Below are positions 7,884 to 15,883 of a stretch of 38,415 bases of DNA, in pieces. This DNA comes from Psychromarinibacter sediminicola (GTDB lineage Bacteria > Pseudomonadota > Alphaproteobacteria > Rhodobacterales > Rhodobacteraceae): positions 1 through 38,415 of the forward strand of contig NZ_JARGYC010000044.1 in NCBI RefSeq assembly GCF_029168335.1. The letters are read 5' to 3'. The stretch's first letter is position 1; each line of letters starts with the position of its first letter. The position numbers and the translations under genes were made by a program. A model generated the notes under the pieces. The model saw nothing but the letters and a program-made list of their open reading frames with translations, was not told the DNA's origin and did not search any database.

Positions 7884-8519
7884 GTGACCGACCGGAGGGA
7901 CTTGCCGAGACATACGGAATCGCCGCGGCTGCTCGTCGCCCTGTCGCTGATGGGGGTGGCCGGGGCCGTGGCGCTGATCGGCGGCACGATCGTGGCGCAG
8001 CAGTTCGTGCCGAACCACGACTGGATCGCCGACACGATCAGCGACCTTGCCGCCGGCCCCTGGGAGATCGTGATGGATGTCGCGCTCTACGGGTTCGCGG
8101 GCGGTATCATGGCCACGGCGCTGGCGGCGGCGCATGCGCATCTCGGGCGGGCGGACTGGTCCTTCGGCGTCCTGTCACTGGCGCTGCTGGCGGTGCTGGT
8201 GACGATCATCGCGGCCCGGAACGAATACGGCGACGGCGACAGCGAAGGGATCGAGGTGCACACCTATCTCGTCTACGCGCTCGCCGTCCTGTTCGCCGCG
8301 GCGCCCTTCCTGATGGCAAGGGGCGTCGGACGGGAAAGCCCGACGGCGCGGCGTATCCTGCTCGCGCTCGGCGCGGTCTGGGCGCTGTCAGCGCCGGTCT
8401 TCTACCTTCTGCCCAGCGATATCGACGGGCTCTACGAACGCGCGCTCGGCCTGATCGCCTGCGCCGTGCTGGCCGTGCTCTGGACCGTCTTCCTGCGGCG
8501 TGGGCGCCGGGGTCTGTGA
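7884..8519 (+). CDS. DUF998 family multi-pass membrane protein
   Basis: 211 residues with about six hydrophobic helices (for example residues 16-37, 61-83, 94-113, 125-145, 155-175, 184-203). The stretch after helix 1, [20 protein letters not shown], resembles the DUF998 signature, where an extracytoplasmic TISDLG-type motif follows the first helix. Function of this family is not known. The GTG at 7884 is preferred because AGGGGG lies 7-8 bases upstream; an ATG at 7749 in frame gives a low-complexity non-family extension. It stands alone on the plus strand and is convergent with the PRC-barrel gene, sharing the terminator between them. Confidence 0.7.
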   Translation: MTDRRDLPRHTESPRLLVALSLMGVAGAVALIGGTIVAQQFVPNHDWIADTISDLAAGPWEIVMDVALYGFAGGIMATALAAAHAHLGRADWSFGVLSLALLAVLVTIIAARNEYGDGDSEGIEVHTYLVYALAVLFAAAPFLMARGVGRESPTARRILLALGAVWALSAPVFYLLPSDIDGLYERALGLIACAVLAVLWTVFLRRGRRGL

Positions 8520-8553
8520 CCGGCGACCGCACCGGGGCCGGGCAGGGCGCACG

Positions 8554-8581
8554 AAAAGGCGCGGCACCGGAGTGCCGCGCC
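8554..8581 (-). terminator. Intrinsic terminator of the PRC-barrel gene
   Basis: A perfect 10-bp stem (GGCGCGGCAC / GTGCCGCGCC) with a 4-base loop. Read on the minus strand it is followed by TTTT, so it ends the PRC-barrel transcript; it also lies after the convergent DUF998 gene and may serve both. Confidence 0.75.
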
Positions 8582-8607
8582 CGTCAGATCTCGCGATGGC
8601 GGACGGC

Positions 8608-9096
8608 TCAGTTCCAGAAGCCCTCGTCGACGCCTTCCATCGCCTCCAGCTCTTCCTCGCTGTGGCGCGTGACGTAGACGTAGTCGCGGTTGTCCACTGG
8701 CACCAGCTTCACGTCCTCGATGTTGATCATCACGTGCTTGTCGGCGATGTCCAGAAAGCCGCCGACCTCGGCGACGATGCCGATCAGCTGGCCATCCCTG
8801 GACAGGATCAGATCCTCGATCTCGCCGATCTCGTTCCAGTCGGCGCCGACCTCTTCATAGACCGTGTCGACGTCCCAGGCGGAGCCTTCGTCTTCGGCCT
8901 CGTTCATCGTGTAGACCTCGCCCCCGGTGATGTCGCGGGTGCGGATCATCTCCGCCTGATCCATGCTGTACAGGTCCATGGTCTCGGCGTTGCCGGCCAT
9001 CTCGCCGGCCATGTCGCCATCTGTCTCATGGCTCGCGGCAAAGGCGCCGGCCGCGCCGATGGTCAGGGCAAGCGTGCTTGCGATAACCGTTTTCAT
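8608..9096 (-). CDS. Exported PRC-barrel domain protein
   Basis: 162 residues. Residues 1-20 ([20 protein letters not shown]) form a classic Sec signal peptide with an A-F-A cleavage site. The mature protein is acidic, with a PRC-barrel-like segment near residues 85-140 ([45 protein letters not shown]), the beta-barrel fold shared by photosynthetic reaction-centre H subunit and RimM. Exported PRC-barrel proteins are common in Rhodobacterales, with unclear, often stress-related roles. The ATG at 9096 has a GGAGGA site upstream. It is transcribed opposite to rpmC. Confidence 0.85.
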   Translation of the reverse strand: MKTVIASTLALTIGAAGAFAASHETDGDMAGEMAGNAETMDLYSMDQAEMIRTRDITGGEVYTMNEAEDEGSAWDVDTVYEEVGADWNEIGEIEDLILSRDGQLIGIVAEVGGFLDIADKHVMINIEDVKLVPVDNRDYVYVTRHSEEELEAMEGVDEGFWN

Positions 9097-9128
9097 GTCG
9101 TTATCCTCCGTTTCGGTACTGCCCCGCC

Positions 9129-9154
9129 AACACCCGGGACCACGCTTGGGTTCC
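9129..9154 (-). promoter_or_regulatory. GGAAC-N17-TGTT motif before the PRC-barrel gene
   Basis: On the minus strand GGGGAAC (GGAAC at 9154-9150) is followed after 17 bases by TGTT (9132-9129), 33 bases before the ATG. It resembles the EcfG-type stress promoter and parallels the motif before the DUF998 gene. Weak evidence, with the same caution about EcfG in Rhodobacterales. Confidence 0.3.
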
Positions 9155-9294
9155 CCGGCAATCCTGCGCAGGAACGGGGTTGCCAAACCCCTTCAATCGT
9201 CGTACACGCGCCCTTCATTCACGACCTCCACCGGAATCGGCGTGACCCGGTCCAATCACGGGGCGCTCCGGTGATGTTGAAAAAGGAAGACGAC

Positions 9295-9510
9295 ATGGCA
9301 CTGGATGCCAACGAACTGCGTGACAAGACGCCCGACCAGCTGCGCGACCAGCTGGACGCGCTGAAGAAAGAGGCGTTCAACCTGCGTTTCCAGCAGGCGA
9401 GCGGCACGCTCGAGAACACCGCCCGCATGCGCACCGTCAAGCGCGATACCGCGCGCGTGCTCACCGTCCTGAACGAAAAGGCGGCCGCCGCCGCGACTGC
9501 GGAGGCGTAA
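9295..9510 (+). CDS. rpmC: 50S ribosomal protein L29
   Basis: 71 residues with the L29 two-helix core: [53 protein letters not shown], then an Ala-rich tail. L29 sits at the tunnel exit near L23. AAAAAGGAAG provides the ribosome-binding site. It begins the third ribosomal block, about 3.4 kb from rplP, its usual neighbour; rpsQ follows after 4 bases. No clear promoter was identified in 9097-9294. Confidence 0.97.
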   Translation: MALDANELRDKTPDQLRDQLDALKKEAFNLRFQQASGTLENTARMRTVKRDTARVLTVLNEKAAAAATAEA

Positions 9511-9514
9511 GAAC

Positions 9515-9745
9515 ATGCCCAAGCGAATCCTGCAAGGCACCGTCACCTCGGACAAGAACGACCAGACCGTCACGGTCATGGTGGAGCGCCGCTTCACCCA
9601 CCCGGTCCTGAAAAAGACCGTCCGGAAGTCCAAGAAATACCGGGCCCACGACCCGCAGAACACCTTCAAGGTCGGCGACAGCGTCCGCATCCAGGAATGC
9701 GGCCCGGTCTCGAAGTCGAAACGCTGGGAGGTTGTCGCAGGCTGA
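9515..9745 (+). CDS. rpsQ: 30S ribosomal protein S17
   Basis: 76 residues, an OB-fold S17: [49 protein letters not shown], then [22 protein letters not shown], as expected for this early-assembling 16S rRNA binder. It is tightly coupled to rpmC. An unusually long 148-base gap separates it from rplN. Confidence 0.98.
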   Translation: MPKRILQGTVTSDKNDQTVTVMVERRFTHPVLKKTVRKSKKYRAHDPQNTFKVGDSVRIQECGPVSKSKRWEVVAG

Positions 9746-9848
9746 AGCGCGCCGCTCATCAGCCCCTCCGGGCCTTCTTCGCGAGAAGGGCCGAAGGACC
9801 GGCGAGCGTCCCGCCATACCGGCACAACACCCGGTTTGAACGAAACCC

Positions 9849-9875
9849 TGGGGGGTAGAACAAGACCAACCCCCA
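9849..9875 (+). promoter_or_regulatory. Hairpin in the rpsQ-rplN leader
   Basis: TGGGGG (9849-9854) pairs with CCCCCA (9870-9875) across a 15-base loop, 18 bases before the rplN ATG. A weaker CTTCT/AGAAG hairpin is at about 9768-9784. The 148-base gap therefore holds structured leader RNA where most relatives have a short spacer. It may regulate rplN translation; this is inference. Confidence 0.35.
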
Positions 9876-9893
9876 TAGGTCGGGAGAAACCAA

Positions 9894-10262
9894 ATGATCC
9901 AGATGCAGACCAATCTGGATGTGGCTGACAATTCCGGTGCCCGGAAGGTTCAGTGCATCAAGGTCCTGGGTGGTTCCAAGCGCAAATATGCGTCCGTCGG
10001 CGACATCATCGTCGTCTCGGTGAAGGAAGCCATCCCGCGCGGCCGCGTGAAGAAGGGCGACGTCCGCAAGGCCGTCGTCGTGCGCACCGCCAAGGAAGTC
10101 CGTCGCGACGACGGCACCGCCATCCGCTTCGACCGCAACGCCGCCGTCATCCTGAACAACGCGGGCGAGCCGATCGGCACCCGTATCTTCGGCCCGGTGG
10201 TGCGCGAGCTGCGCGCGAAGAACTTCATGAAGATCATCTCGCTCGCCCCGGAGGTGCTGTAA
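9894..10262 (+). CDS. rplN: 50S ribosomal protein L14
   Basis: 122 residues, exact L14 length, with [27 protein letters not shown] and the [21 protein letters not shown] and [11 protein letters not shown] segments. L14 is at the 50S-30S interface and contacts L19 and h14 of 16S rRNA. A GGGAG site precedes the ATG. It is followed by rplX after one base, starting the compact spc block. Confidence 0.98.
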   Translation: MIQMQTNLDVADNSGARKVQCIKVLGGSKRKYASVGDIIVVSVKEAIPRGRVKKGDVRKAVVVRTAKEVRRDDGTAIRFDRNAAVILNNAGEPIGTRIFGPVVRELRAKNFMKIISLAPEVL

Positions 10263-10263
10263 G

Positions 10264-10569
10264 ATGGCCGCCAAGCTGAAAACCGGTGACAAGGTCGTCG
10301 TCCTGGCCGGCAAGGACAAGGGCAAGGAAGGCACGATCCAGTCCGTCGATCCCAAGGCCGGCAAGGCCGTGGTCGAGGGCATCAACATCGCCGTCCGCCA
10401 CCAGCGCCAGACGCAACAGAGCCAGGGCGGCCGCCGGCCGCAGCCAATGCCGATCGACCTGTCGAACCTGGCCTTTATCGACTCCAACGGCAAACCCACC
10501 CGCGTCGGCTTCAAGACCGAAGACGGCAAGAAGGTGCGCTTCGCCAAGACCACGGGAGACGTGATCTGA
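10264..10569 (+). CDS. rplX: 50S ribosomal protein L24
   Basis: 101 residues with the KOW motif near the N-terminus ([38 protein letters not shown]) and the GG-rich basic loop. L24 is one of the two initiators of 50S assembly. The stop shares a base with the rplE ATG (TGATG), so rplE translation is probably coupled. Confidence 0.97.
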   Translation: MAAKLKTGDKVVVLAGKDKGKEGTIQSVDPKAGKAVVEGINIAVRHQRQTQQSQGGRRPQPMPIDLSNLAFIDSNGKPTRVGFKTEDGKKVRFAKTTGDVI

Positions 10570-11132
10570 TGCTGGACGCTGCGAATTACACGCCCCGCCT
10601 GCGCGGGTTCTACCGCGAGACGGTGCGCGCCGCTCTGAAGGAAGAGTTCGGCTACAAGAACGACATGCAGATCCCGCGGCTCGACAAGATCGTGCTGAAC
10701 ATCGGCTGCGGCTCCGAGGCGGTGAAGGACTCCAAGAAGGCCAAGTCGGCCCAGGAGGATCTGACCGCGATCGCCGGCCAGCAGGCCGTCGTCACCAAGG
10801 CGAAGAAATCGATCGCCGGCTTCCGCGTGCGCGACGGCATGCCGCTGGGCGCCAAGGTGACCCTGCGTGGCGACCGGATGTACGAATTCCTCGACCGTCT
10901 GATCACCATCGCGCTGCCCCGCGTCCGCGACTTCCGCGGCGTGTCCGGCAAGTCGTTCGACGGCCGCGGCAACTACGCCACCGGCCTGAAGGAGCACATC
11001 GTGTTCCCCGAGATCGACTACGACAAGGTCGACGAGGTCTGGGGCCTCGACATCATCATCTGCACCACCGCGGACAACGACGCGGAAGCCAAGGCGCTGT
11101 TGAAGCATTTCAACATGCCGTTCAACAGCTGA
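10569..11132 (+). CDS. rplE: 50S ribosomal protein L5
   Basis: 187 residues, slightly longer than E. coli L5 (179). It has [22 protein letters not shown], the [32 protein letters not shown] core and the C-terminal [33 protein letters not shown]5 binds 5S rRNA and contacts P-site tRNA. It starts within the rplX stop. Confidence 0.98.
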   Translation: MLDAANYTPRLRGFYRETVRAALKEEFGYKNDMQIPRLDKIVLNIGCGSEAVKDSKKAKSAQEDLTAIAGQQAVVTKAKKSIAGFRVRDGMPLGAKVTLRGDRMYEFLDRLITIALPRVRDFRGVSGKSFDGRGNYATGLKEHIVFPEIDYDKVDEVWGLDIIICTTADNDAEAKALLKHFNMPFNS

Positions 11133-11147
11133 GCCTCGGAGGAATTC

Positions 11148-11453
11148 ATGGCCAAGAAAGCAATGATCGAACGCGAGAAGAAGCGCCAGAAGCTGGTGGA
11201 GCAGTATGCCGCCAAGCGCGCCGCGCTGAAGGAAATCGTGAACGACGAATCGAAGCCGATGGAAGAGCGCTTCCGCGCCTCCCTGAAGCTCGCCAAGCTG
11301 CCGCGGAACTCCTCGGCGACCCGTCTGCACAACCGGTGCCAGCTGACCGGCCGGCCGCATGCGTATTACCGCAAGCTCAAGGTCAGCCGGATCGCGCTGC
11401 GGGATCTGGGCGCGAACGGCCAGATCCCCGGCATGGTCAAGTCGAGCTGGTAA
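11148..11453 (+). CDS. rpsN: 30S ribosomal protein S14, non-zinc type
   Basis: 101 residues, the long form of S14 (the zinc-binding short form has about 61). Only one cysteine is present in the [23 protein letters not shown] region, so the C-x2-C zinc motif is absent, as usual in Alphaproteobacteria. S14 binds 16S rRNA in the head. A GGAGG site (11138-11143) precedes the ATG. Confidence 0.98.
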   Translation: MAKKAMIEREKKRQKLVEQYAAKRAALKEIVNDESKPMEERFRASLKLAKLPRNSSATRLHNRCQLTGRPHAYYRKLKVSRIALRDLGANGQIPGMVKSSW

Positions 11454-11466
11454 GGAGGACCATGGA

Positions 11467-11859
11467 ATGAACGATCCTCTCGGAGATATGCTGACCCGGA
11501 TCCGCAACGCCCAGCTGCGCGGCAAGTCGACCGTGCAGACGCCGGCGTCGAAGCTGCGGGCCTGGGTTCTGGATGTGCTGGCCGACGAAGGCTACATCCG
11601 CGGCTACGAATCCACGACCACCAAGGACGGCCATCCCGCCCTGGAGATCAGCCTGAAATACTACGAGGGCGCCCCCGTGATCCGCGAGCTGAACCGGGTG
11701 TCGAAGCCCGGCCGCCGCGTCTATATGGGCGCCAGGGACATTCCGCAGGTCCGCCAGGGCCTCGGCGTGTCGATTGTCTCGACGCCCAAGGGCGTCATGT
11801 CCGATGCAAACGCCCGCAGCCAGAACGTCGGCGGCGAGGTGCTTTGCAAGGTCTTCTAA
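11467..11859 (+). CDS. rpsH: 30S ribosomal protein S8
   Basis: 130 residues, normal for S8, with [19 protein letters not shown] and the C-terminal [22 protein letters not shown] segment. S8 binds helix 21 of 16S rRNA; in E. coli it also represses the spc operon at the rplE site, but such a site was not identified here. The start at 11467 is clear: the ATG at 11462 is followed by a stop two codons later. Confidence 0.98.
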   Translation: MNDPLGDMLTRIRNAQLRGKSTVQTPASKLRAWVLDVLADEGYIRGYESTTTKDGHPALEISLKYYEGAPVIRELNRVSKPGRRVYMGARDIPQVRQGLGVSIVSTPKGVMSDANARSQNVGGEVLCKVF

Positions 11860-11869
11860 GGAGGTCACG

Positions 11870-12403
11870 ATGTCTCGTATTGGGAAAAGACCGGTCGAGC
11901 TGCCCTCCGGGGTCGAGGCGAACGTCGCCGGCCAGACCATCGACGTGAAGGGGCCGAAGGGCACCCGCAGCTTCACTGCCACCGACGACGTCACCATCGC
12001 GGTCGAGGACAACAGCGTCACCGTCACCCCGCGCGGCAACTCCAAGCGGGCGCGGCAGCAGTGGGGCATGTCCCGCACCCAGGTCGCGAACCTGGTGCAG
12101 GGGGTGACCGAGGGCTTCAAGAAGGAGCTGGAGATCAGCGGCGTCGGCTATCGCGCGCAGATGCAGGGCACCACGCTGAAGCTGAACCTTGGCCTGAGCC
12201 ACGAGGTGAACTTCGAGGCGCCCGAGGGCATCACCATCACCGCGCCGAAGCCGACCGAGATCACCGTCGAGGGCAACGACCAGCAGCTCGTCGGCGAAAC
12301 GGCCGCGAAGATCCGCGAATGGCGTCCGCCGGAGCCGTACAAGGGCAAGGGCATCAAGTACAAAGGCGAATTCATCTTCCGCAAGGAAGGCAAGAAGAAG
12401 TAA
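11870..12403 (+). CDS. rplF: 50S ribosomal protein L6
   Basis: 177 residues, normal for L6, with [22 protein letters not shown] and the two repeated domains ending [29 protein letters not shown]6 sits near the sarcin-ricin loop and is needed for elongation-factor binding. AAGGAGG at 11858-11864 gives a strong ribosome-binding site. Confidence 0.98.
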   Translation: MSRIGKRPVELPSGVEANVAGQTIDVKGPKGTRSFTATDDVTIAVEDNSVTVTPRGNSKRARQQWGMSRTQVANLVQGVTEGFKKELEISGVGYRAQMQGTTLKLNLGLSHEVNFEAPEGITITAPKPTEITVEGNDQQLVGETAAKIREWRPPEPYKGKGIKYKGEFIFRKEGKKK

Positions 12404-12414
12404 GGACCGGACAG

Positions 12415-12774
12415 ATGGCACTTTCCAAAAGGCAACTGTTCCAGAAGCGTCGCCTGCGCGTCCGGAACAAGCTTCGCAAGATGAACGCCGGCCGTCCGCG
12501 GCTGTCGGTGCATCGCTCCAACAAGAACATCAGCGTCCAGCTGATCGACGACGTGCAGGGCGTCACGCTCGCCCATGCCTCCTCGCTCGAGAAGGATCTG
12601 GGCGTCGTGGGCCGCAACAATGTCGACGCCGCCACCAAGGTCGGCAGCCTGATCGCCGAGCGGGCGAAGAAAGCCGGGGTCGAGGAGTGCTACTTCGACC
12701 GCGGCGGCTTCCTCTATCACGGCAAGATCAAGGCCCTGGCCGACGCCGCGCGCGAAGGCGGGCTGCGGTTCTGA
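12415..12774 (+). CDS. rplR: 50S ribosomal protein L18
   Basis: 119 residues, normal for L18, starting [22 protein letters not shown] and ending with [27 protein letters not shown]18 binds 5S rRNA with L5. Its usual neighbour rpsE is displaced by 283 bases that contain the two 100-bp repeats described separately, so the spc block is opened here. Confidence 0.98.
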   Translation: MALSKRQLFQKRRLRVRNKLRKMNAGRPRLSVHRSNKNISVQLIDDVQGVTLAHASSLEKDLGVVGRNNVDAATKVGSLIAERAKKAGVEECYFDRGGFLYHGKIKALADAAREGGLRF

Positions 12775-12780
12775 TCCAGG

Positions 12781-13010
12781 GGTGCGTGCAAGCACGCACC
12801 CTACACCGACCCCGTAGGGTGTGTGCTCGCACGCACCGCCACGGGAAACCTCGTGGGCGGCCCACCCGCCCCGATGATCCGAGGCGCCACATCGCGCGGC
12901 GCCACCAAACCCCGTAGGGTGTGTGCTTGCACGCACCGCGACGGGAAAGCTTGTGGGCGGCACGCCCGCCCCGATGATCCGGGACGCCACATCTCGCGGC
13001 GCCACCAGGA
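12781..13010. repeat. Two 100-bp tandem repeats plus an inverted fragment between rplR and rpsE
   Basis: Copies at 12811-12910 and 12911-13010 have a period of exactly 100 bases and differ at only a few positions. Each begins CCCGTAGGGTGTGTGCT and contains an imperfect palindrome (GGTGTGTGC / GCACGCACC). An inverted copy of the first 24 bases sits at 12781-12804, itself containing a perfect GGTGCGTGC-AA-GCACGCACC hairpin. The pattern resembles intergenic REP/BIME-like elements. No ORF of note and no clear promoter lie within. It is probably transcribed as structured RNA inside the operon. Confidence 0.85.
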
Positions 13011-13057
13011 TTGACAGACCCCGGCGCGGACACGCGCCACGATCAAAGGAGGCCGAT

Positions 13058-13645
13058 TTGGCCAGAGAACCCAATCAGCGGGGCAATCGCCGCGACCGCG
13101 ACGAGACCCCCGAATTCGCCGATCGCCTCGTCGCGATCAACCGTGTGTCCAAGACCGTGAAGGGCGGCAAGCGCTTCGGCTTCGCCGCGCTCGTCGTCGT
13201 GGGCGACCAGAAGGGCCGTGTCGGCTTCGGCAAGGGCAAGGCCAAGGAGGTCCCCGAGGCGATCCGCAAGGCGACCGAGCAGGCCAAGCGCGGCATGATC
13301 CGCGTGCCGCTGCGCGAGGGCCGGACCCTGCACCACGACGTCAACGGCCGCCACGGCGCCGGCAAGGTCGTGATGCGCACCGCTCCGGCCGGCACCGGGA
13401 TCATCGCCGGCGGCCCGATGCGCGCCGTGTTCGAGATGCTGGGCATCCAGGACGTCGTCGCCAAGTCGACCGGCACGCAGAACCCGTACAACATGATCCG
13501 CGCCACGCTCGACGGTCTCCGGCAGGTCGCGAGCCCGCGCCAGGTGGCCCAGCGCCGCGGCAAGAAGGTCGCCGACATCCTGCCCAAGCGCGACGAGGCG
13601 CCGACGCATGGCGACCCGCAGACCCAGATCGCGGAGGAAGCGTAA
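13058..13645 (+). CDS. rpsE: 30S ribosomal protein S5
   Basis: 195 residues. The S5 core is complete: [50 protein letters not shown] and the C-terminal [19 protein letters not shown], from the 16S rRNA decoding-region protein. The start is an unusual TTG at 13058, supported by AAAGGAGG at 13045-13052 and by the family-like [25 protein letters not shown]-terminus; no nearer ATG or GTG fits. It restarts the spc block after the repeat insertion. Confidence 0.96.
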   Translation: MAREPNQRGNRRDRDETPEFADRLVAINRVSKTVKGGKRFGFAALVVVGDQKGRVGFGKGKAKEVPEAIRKATEQAKRGMIRVPLREGRTLHHDVNGRHGAGKVVMRTAPAGTGIIAGGPMRAVFEMLGIQDVVAKSTGTQNPYNMIRATLDGLRQVASPRQVAQRRGKKVADILPKRDEAPTHGDPQTQIAEEA

Positions 13646-13648
13646 GCC

Positions 13649-13837
13649 ATGGCCAAGACCATCGTCGTCAAGCAGATCGGCAGCCCGATCCGCCGCCCCG
13701 CCATCCAGCGCAAGACGCTGGTCGGCCTGGGCCTGAACAAGATGCACAAGACCCGGGAACTGGAAGACACGCCCGCGATCCGCGGCATGGTCGCCAGGAT
13801 CCCGCACCTGGTCGAGATCGTCGAAGAGCGCGGCTGA
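13649..13837 (+). CDS. rpmD: 50S ribosomal protein L30
   Basis: 62 residues, typical of L30: [58 protein letters not shown]30 binds 23S and contacts 5S rRNA. Three bases from rpsE. It is the last gene before a strong terminator and a 5.4-kb accessory insertion; rplO, normally next, is at 19278. Confidence 0.98.
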   Translation: MAKTIVVKQIGSPIRRPAIQRKTLVGLGLNKMHKTRELEDTPAIRGMVARIPHLVEIVEERG

Positions 13838-13882
13838 GCGCCGCTCGTCCGGGCCCCGGCCCGGGCGCCTGATCCAATCCCG

Positions 13883-13910
13883 CACCGCGGCGCACGCGCC
13901 GCGGTGTTGT
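13883..13910 (+). terminator. Intrinsic terminator after rpmD
   Basis: A perfect 10-bp stem (CACCGCGGCG / CGCCGCGGTG) with a CACG loop followed by TTGT ends 70 bases after rpmD. It probably ends the rpmC-rpmD transcript, so rplO-secY-adk needs its own promoter. Confidence 0.7.
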
Positions 13911-14039
13911 CGTTCCGGGCCTGCGTGGCGTCGATCGTCGCGGCGCCCGGACCCTGCCGCGTTTCGCGTCGCACGCACCACCTGAAAGCGATTTCAAGTC
14001 TCGCGACTCGGCCGGCCGACATGATAAGAATGTGACAGA

Positions 14040-14753
14040 ATGTACCACGTCTTGTGCCTCTACGAGAGCGACGAGGATCAGCAGTTCGTTGCCGACGCGC
14101 TGGACTCCTATGGCCTGAAAACGACCTGCGTGGGCTGTTCCGCCAAGGAGCAAGCGCTCATGCAGAGCGTCGATTTCGACCTATTCATCCTGGACATCCG
14201 GCACTTGGACGGAAGCGGTCTCGACCTCATCCCGCAGATCCGGCGGCAGAACGGCAAGGCCGGAATCATCATCCTGACCGCGATCGATGACGAGACGGAC
14301 CGCGTGCTCGGCCTCGAACTCGGGGCCGACGACTTTCTCGTGTCGCCGATCAGCGCCCGCGAATTGCTTGCGCGGGCCAAGGCCATTCTGCGCCGCACCC
14401 GCCCGCAGGAAAGCCCGGGGGCGACCGGCGTGCCCTGGGCGCAGTCCGGAGAGATCGTGTTCCATGGCCTGGTGCTTCGGCCCAACGCCCGCTCGCTCCG
14501 CGAACAGCGCAGCGCGCAGCCGGTCGAACTGACCAACGCGGAGTTCGACGTGCTGTCGGTCCTGGCCCAGCACCGCAACCGGGCGATGACCCGGGACGAG
14601 ATCCTGCACGCGATCCGCGGCAGCGAGTGGGAGGCCAACGACCGTTTCGTCGACGGCATCGTCAGCCGGCTTCGCCGCAAGCTCTATGCCGAGCGCGGCC
14701 GCGAAGAGCAGATCAAGACGATTCGCGGCGTGGGATACATGCTGACGGACTGA
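14040..14753 (+). CDS. OmpR/PhoB-type orphan response regulator with altered receiver
   Basis: 237 residues: receiver domain 1-118, linker, winged-helix DNA-binding domain about 140-237 (VELTNAEFDVLSVLAQHRNRAMTRDEIL ... FVDGIVSRLRRKL ... IKTIRGVGYML). Asp52 (LFILDIR) and Thr80 (ILTAIDD) fit the phosphorylation site, but the normal Lys of the (K)P motif is Ser102 (DDFLVSPIS), and the N-terminal acidic pair reads Glu9-Ser10. Receivers without this Lys often do not signal by phosphorylation. No sensor kinase is nearby. The start ATG lacks a clear ribosome-binding site. Target genes are unknown; the downstream peroxiredoxin is a guess. Confidence 0.85.
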   Translation: MYHVLCLYESDEDQQFVADALDSYGLKTTCVGCSAKEQALMQSVDFDLFILDIRHLDGSGLDLIPQIRRQNGKAGIIILTAIDDETDRVLGLELGADDFLVSPISARELLARAKAILRRTRPQESPGATGVPWAQSGEIVFHGLVLRPNARSLREQRSAQPVELTNAEFDVLSVLAQHRNRAMTRDEILHAIRGSEWEANDRFVDGIVSRLRRKLYAERGREEQIKTIRGVGYMLTD

Positions 14754-14896
14754 ACGTCCCCGCACACGCCAGTCAGAAGGTCCGCAGGGCCGCTCCGGCC
14801 AGGAAAACCGCCGCGCGCGGCATTGCAGACTGTACGGCAATGCCCTTGTTTCGCCACGTGAACGGCCCGTCGAATTCATCACTATTAATACGGTTC

Positions 14897-14918
14897 ATTT
14901 GTACATTTTAGTACAAAT
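14897..14918. promoter_or_regulatory. Palindromic operator candidate before the peroxiredoxin gene
   Basis: ATTTGTAC-ATTTTA-GTACAAAT is a perfect inverted repeat with 8-base arms in an AT-rich stretch unlike the surroundings. It lies 68 bases before the peroxiredoxin start. Such sites are typical of dimeric regulators; the nearby HxlR-family and response regulators are the obvious candidates. No binding partner can be assigned from the sequence. Confidence 0.5.
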
Positions 14919-14985
14919 TGGCCGAATCCTGGCCATTTCCCGTTCCTAGCTTGACCGAACCAACGATCAGGTGAGGAGTACTACA

Positions 14986-15774
14986 GTGAACATGCCTTTG
15001 TTTGCCGGCTCCGGCCGGAAGGGAGACAGGGTGAGGCTGCCGGGATCGTATCGCCGTCATGTCTCGTGGATGCCGCAGATCGGCGACGTCTTCCCCGACT
15101 TCACCGCCCTGACGACCGCAGGGCAGATTCAGTTCTTCGACTGGGCCGAGGGCAGCTGGACGGTCCTGTTCAGCCATCCCTGCGCTTTCACGCCCGTCTG
15201 CACGACAGAGATGGCCGCGCTCGCCGATGCGTCCGAGGATTTCGCCAAGCGCAACGTCAAGCTGCTGGCCTTCACCAAGTCCTCGCTGGCCACGCAGGCG
15301 GCCTGGCACCGCGAGATCGAGTCGCTCTTCGACGTGAAGATCGACTTTCCCAGCGTCGAGGACGCCGACGGCCAGTTGGCGCGGCTGTTCGGCATGATCC
15401 ATCCCAAGCAGGGCGAAATGCCGGCGCGCCGGACGATGGTGCTCGACCCGTCCATGCGGATCCGGCTGATCATGGACTACCCGCCGCATCTCGGCCGCAG
15501 CACCGACGAGGCGCTGCGCGTGGTCGACGGGTTGCAGGCGCAGGACAGGCTGTCCGTGCAGACGCCCGCGGACTGGCAGCAGGGCGACATGTACATCCTG
15601 CCCAGGCGATACAGCGAAGAAGAGACGCTGTGGCATTTCGGGGCTCTGCCGACACAGCTGACGCCCTATCTGAGGGTCGTCCAGGCGCAGCAGGACCAGC
15701 CGGTTACCGACCCGGAAAACGACATGGGCGGGAACCGCGACCCGGCGCGCGCCGTGGTCCCCGGACCACGCTGA
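14986..15774 (+). CDS. 1-Cys peroxiredoxin (Prx6 family)
   Basis: 262 residues from the GTG at 14986, chosen for the GAGGAG site 7 bases upstream (an ATG at 14992 is also possible). It has the Prx6 pattern: VLFSHPCAFTPVCTTEM with peroxidatic Cys72, RRTMVLDPSMRIRLIMDYPPHLGR and TPADWQQGD. Prx6 enzymes reduce H2O2 and organic peroxides. Members usually have about 215-225 residues, so there are added ends: about 28 residues before MPQIGDVFPDF and a tail after PYLRVV. Cys66 replaces the usual residue in the HPxxFTPVC motif. It follows the palindrome and response regulator. Confidence 0.88.
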   Translation: MNMPLFAGSGRKGDRVRLPGSYRRHVSWMPQIGDVFPDFTALTTAGQIQFFDWAEGSWTVLFSHPCAFTPVCTTEMAALADASEDFAKRNVKLLAFTKSSLATQAAWHREIESLFDVKIDFPSVEDADGQLARLFGMIHPKQGEMPARRTMVLDPSMRIRLIMDYPPHLGRSTDEALRVVDGLQAQDRLSVQTPADWQQGDMYILPRRYSEEETLWHFGALPTQLTPYLRVVQAQQDQPVTDPENDMGGNRDPARAVVPGPR

Positions 15775-15857
15775 CCGCCCGGAGACCATGGTTCGACTCG
15801 GAAGAAACACATGCGAACGACACACCGCCTGTGTACGGCATGACCCGGACGAACCCG

Positions 15858-15881
15858 CAGGCGGCCCGTCGGGGCCGCCTG
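15858..15881. terminator. Hairpin between convergent peroxiredoxin and HxlR genes
   Basis: A perfect 10-bp stem (CAGGCGGCCC / GGGCCGCCTG) with a 4-base loop lies between two converging genes. No long T run follows on either strand, but the position suits a bidirectional terminator. On the minus strand it follows the HxlR stop by only 3 bases. Confidence 0.5.
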
Positions 15882-15883
15882 TG

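Noticed and set aside
11462-11470. ATG at 11462 as rpsH start
   Set aside because: It reads Met-Glu-stop; the true start is 11467.
12811-13010. Possible CRISPR array
   Set aside because: There are only two 100-bp copies lying directly next to each other with no spacers and no cas genes.
13011-13057. TTGACA (13011-13016) as an rpsE promoter
   Set aside because: There is no acceptable -10 at 16-18 bases; the nearest is 21 bases away and poor.
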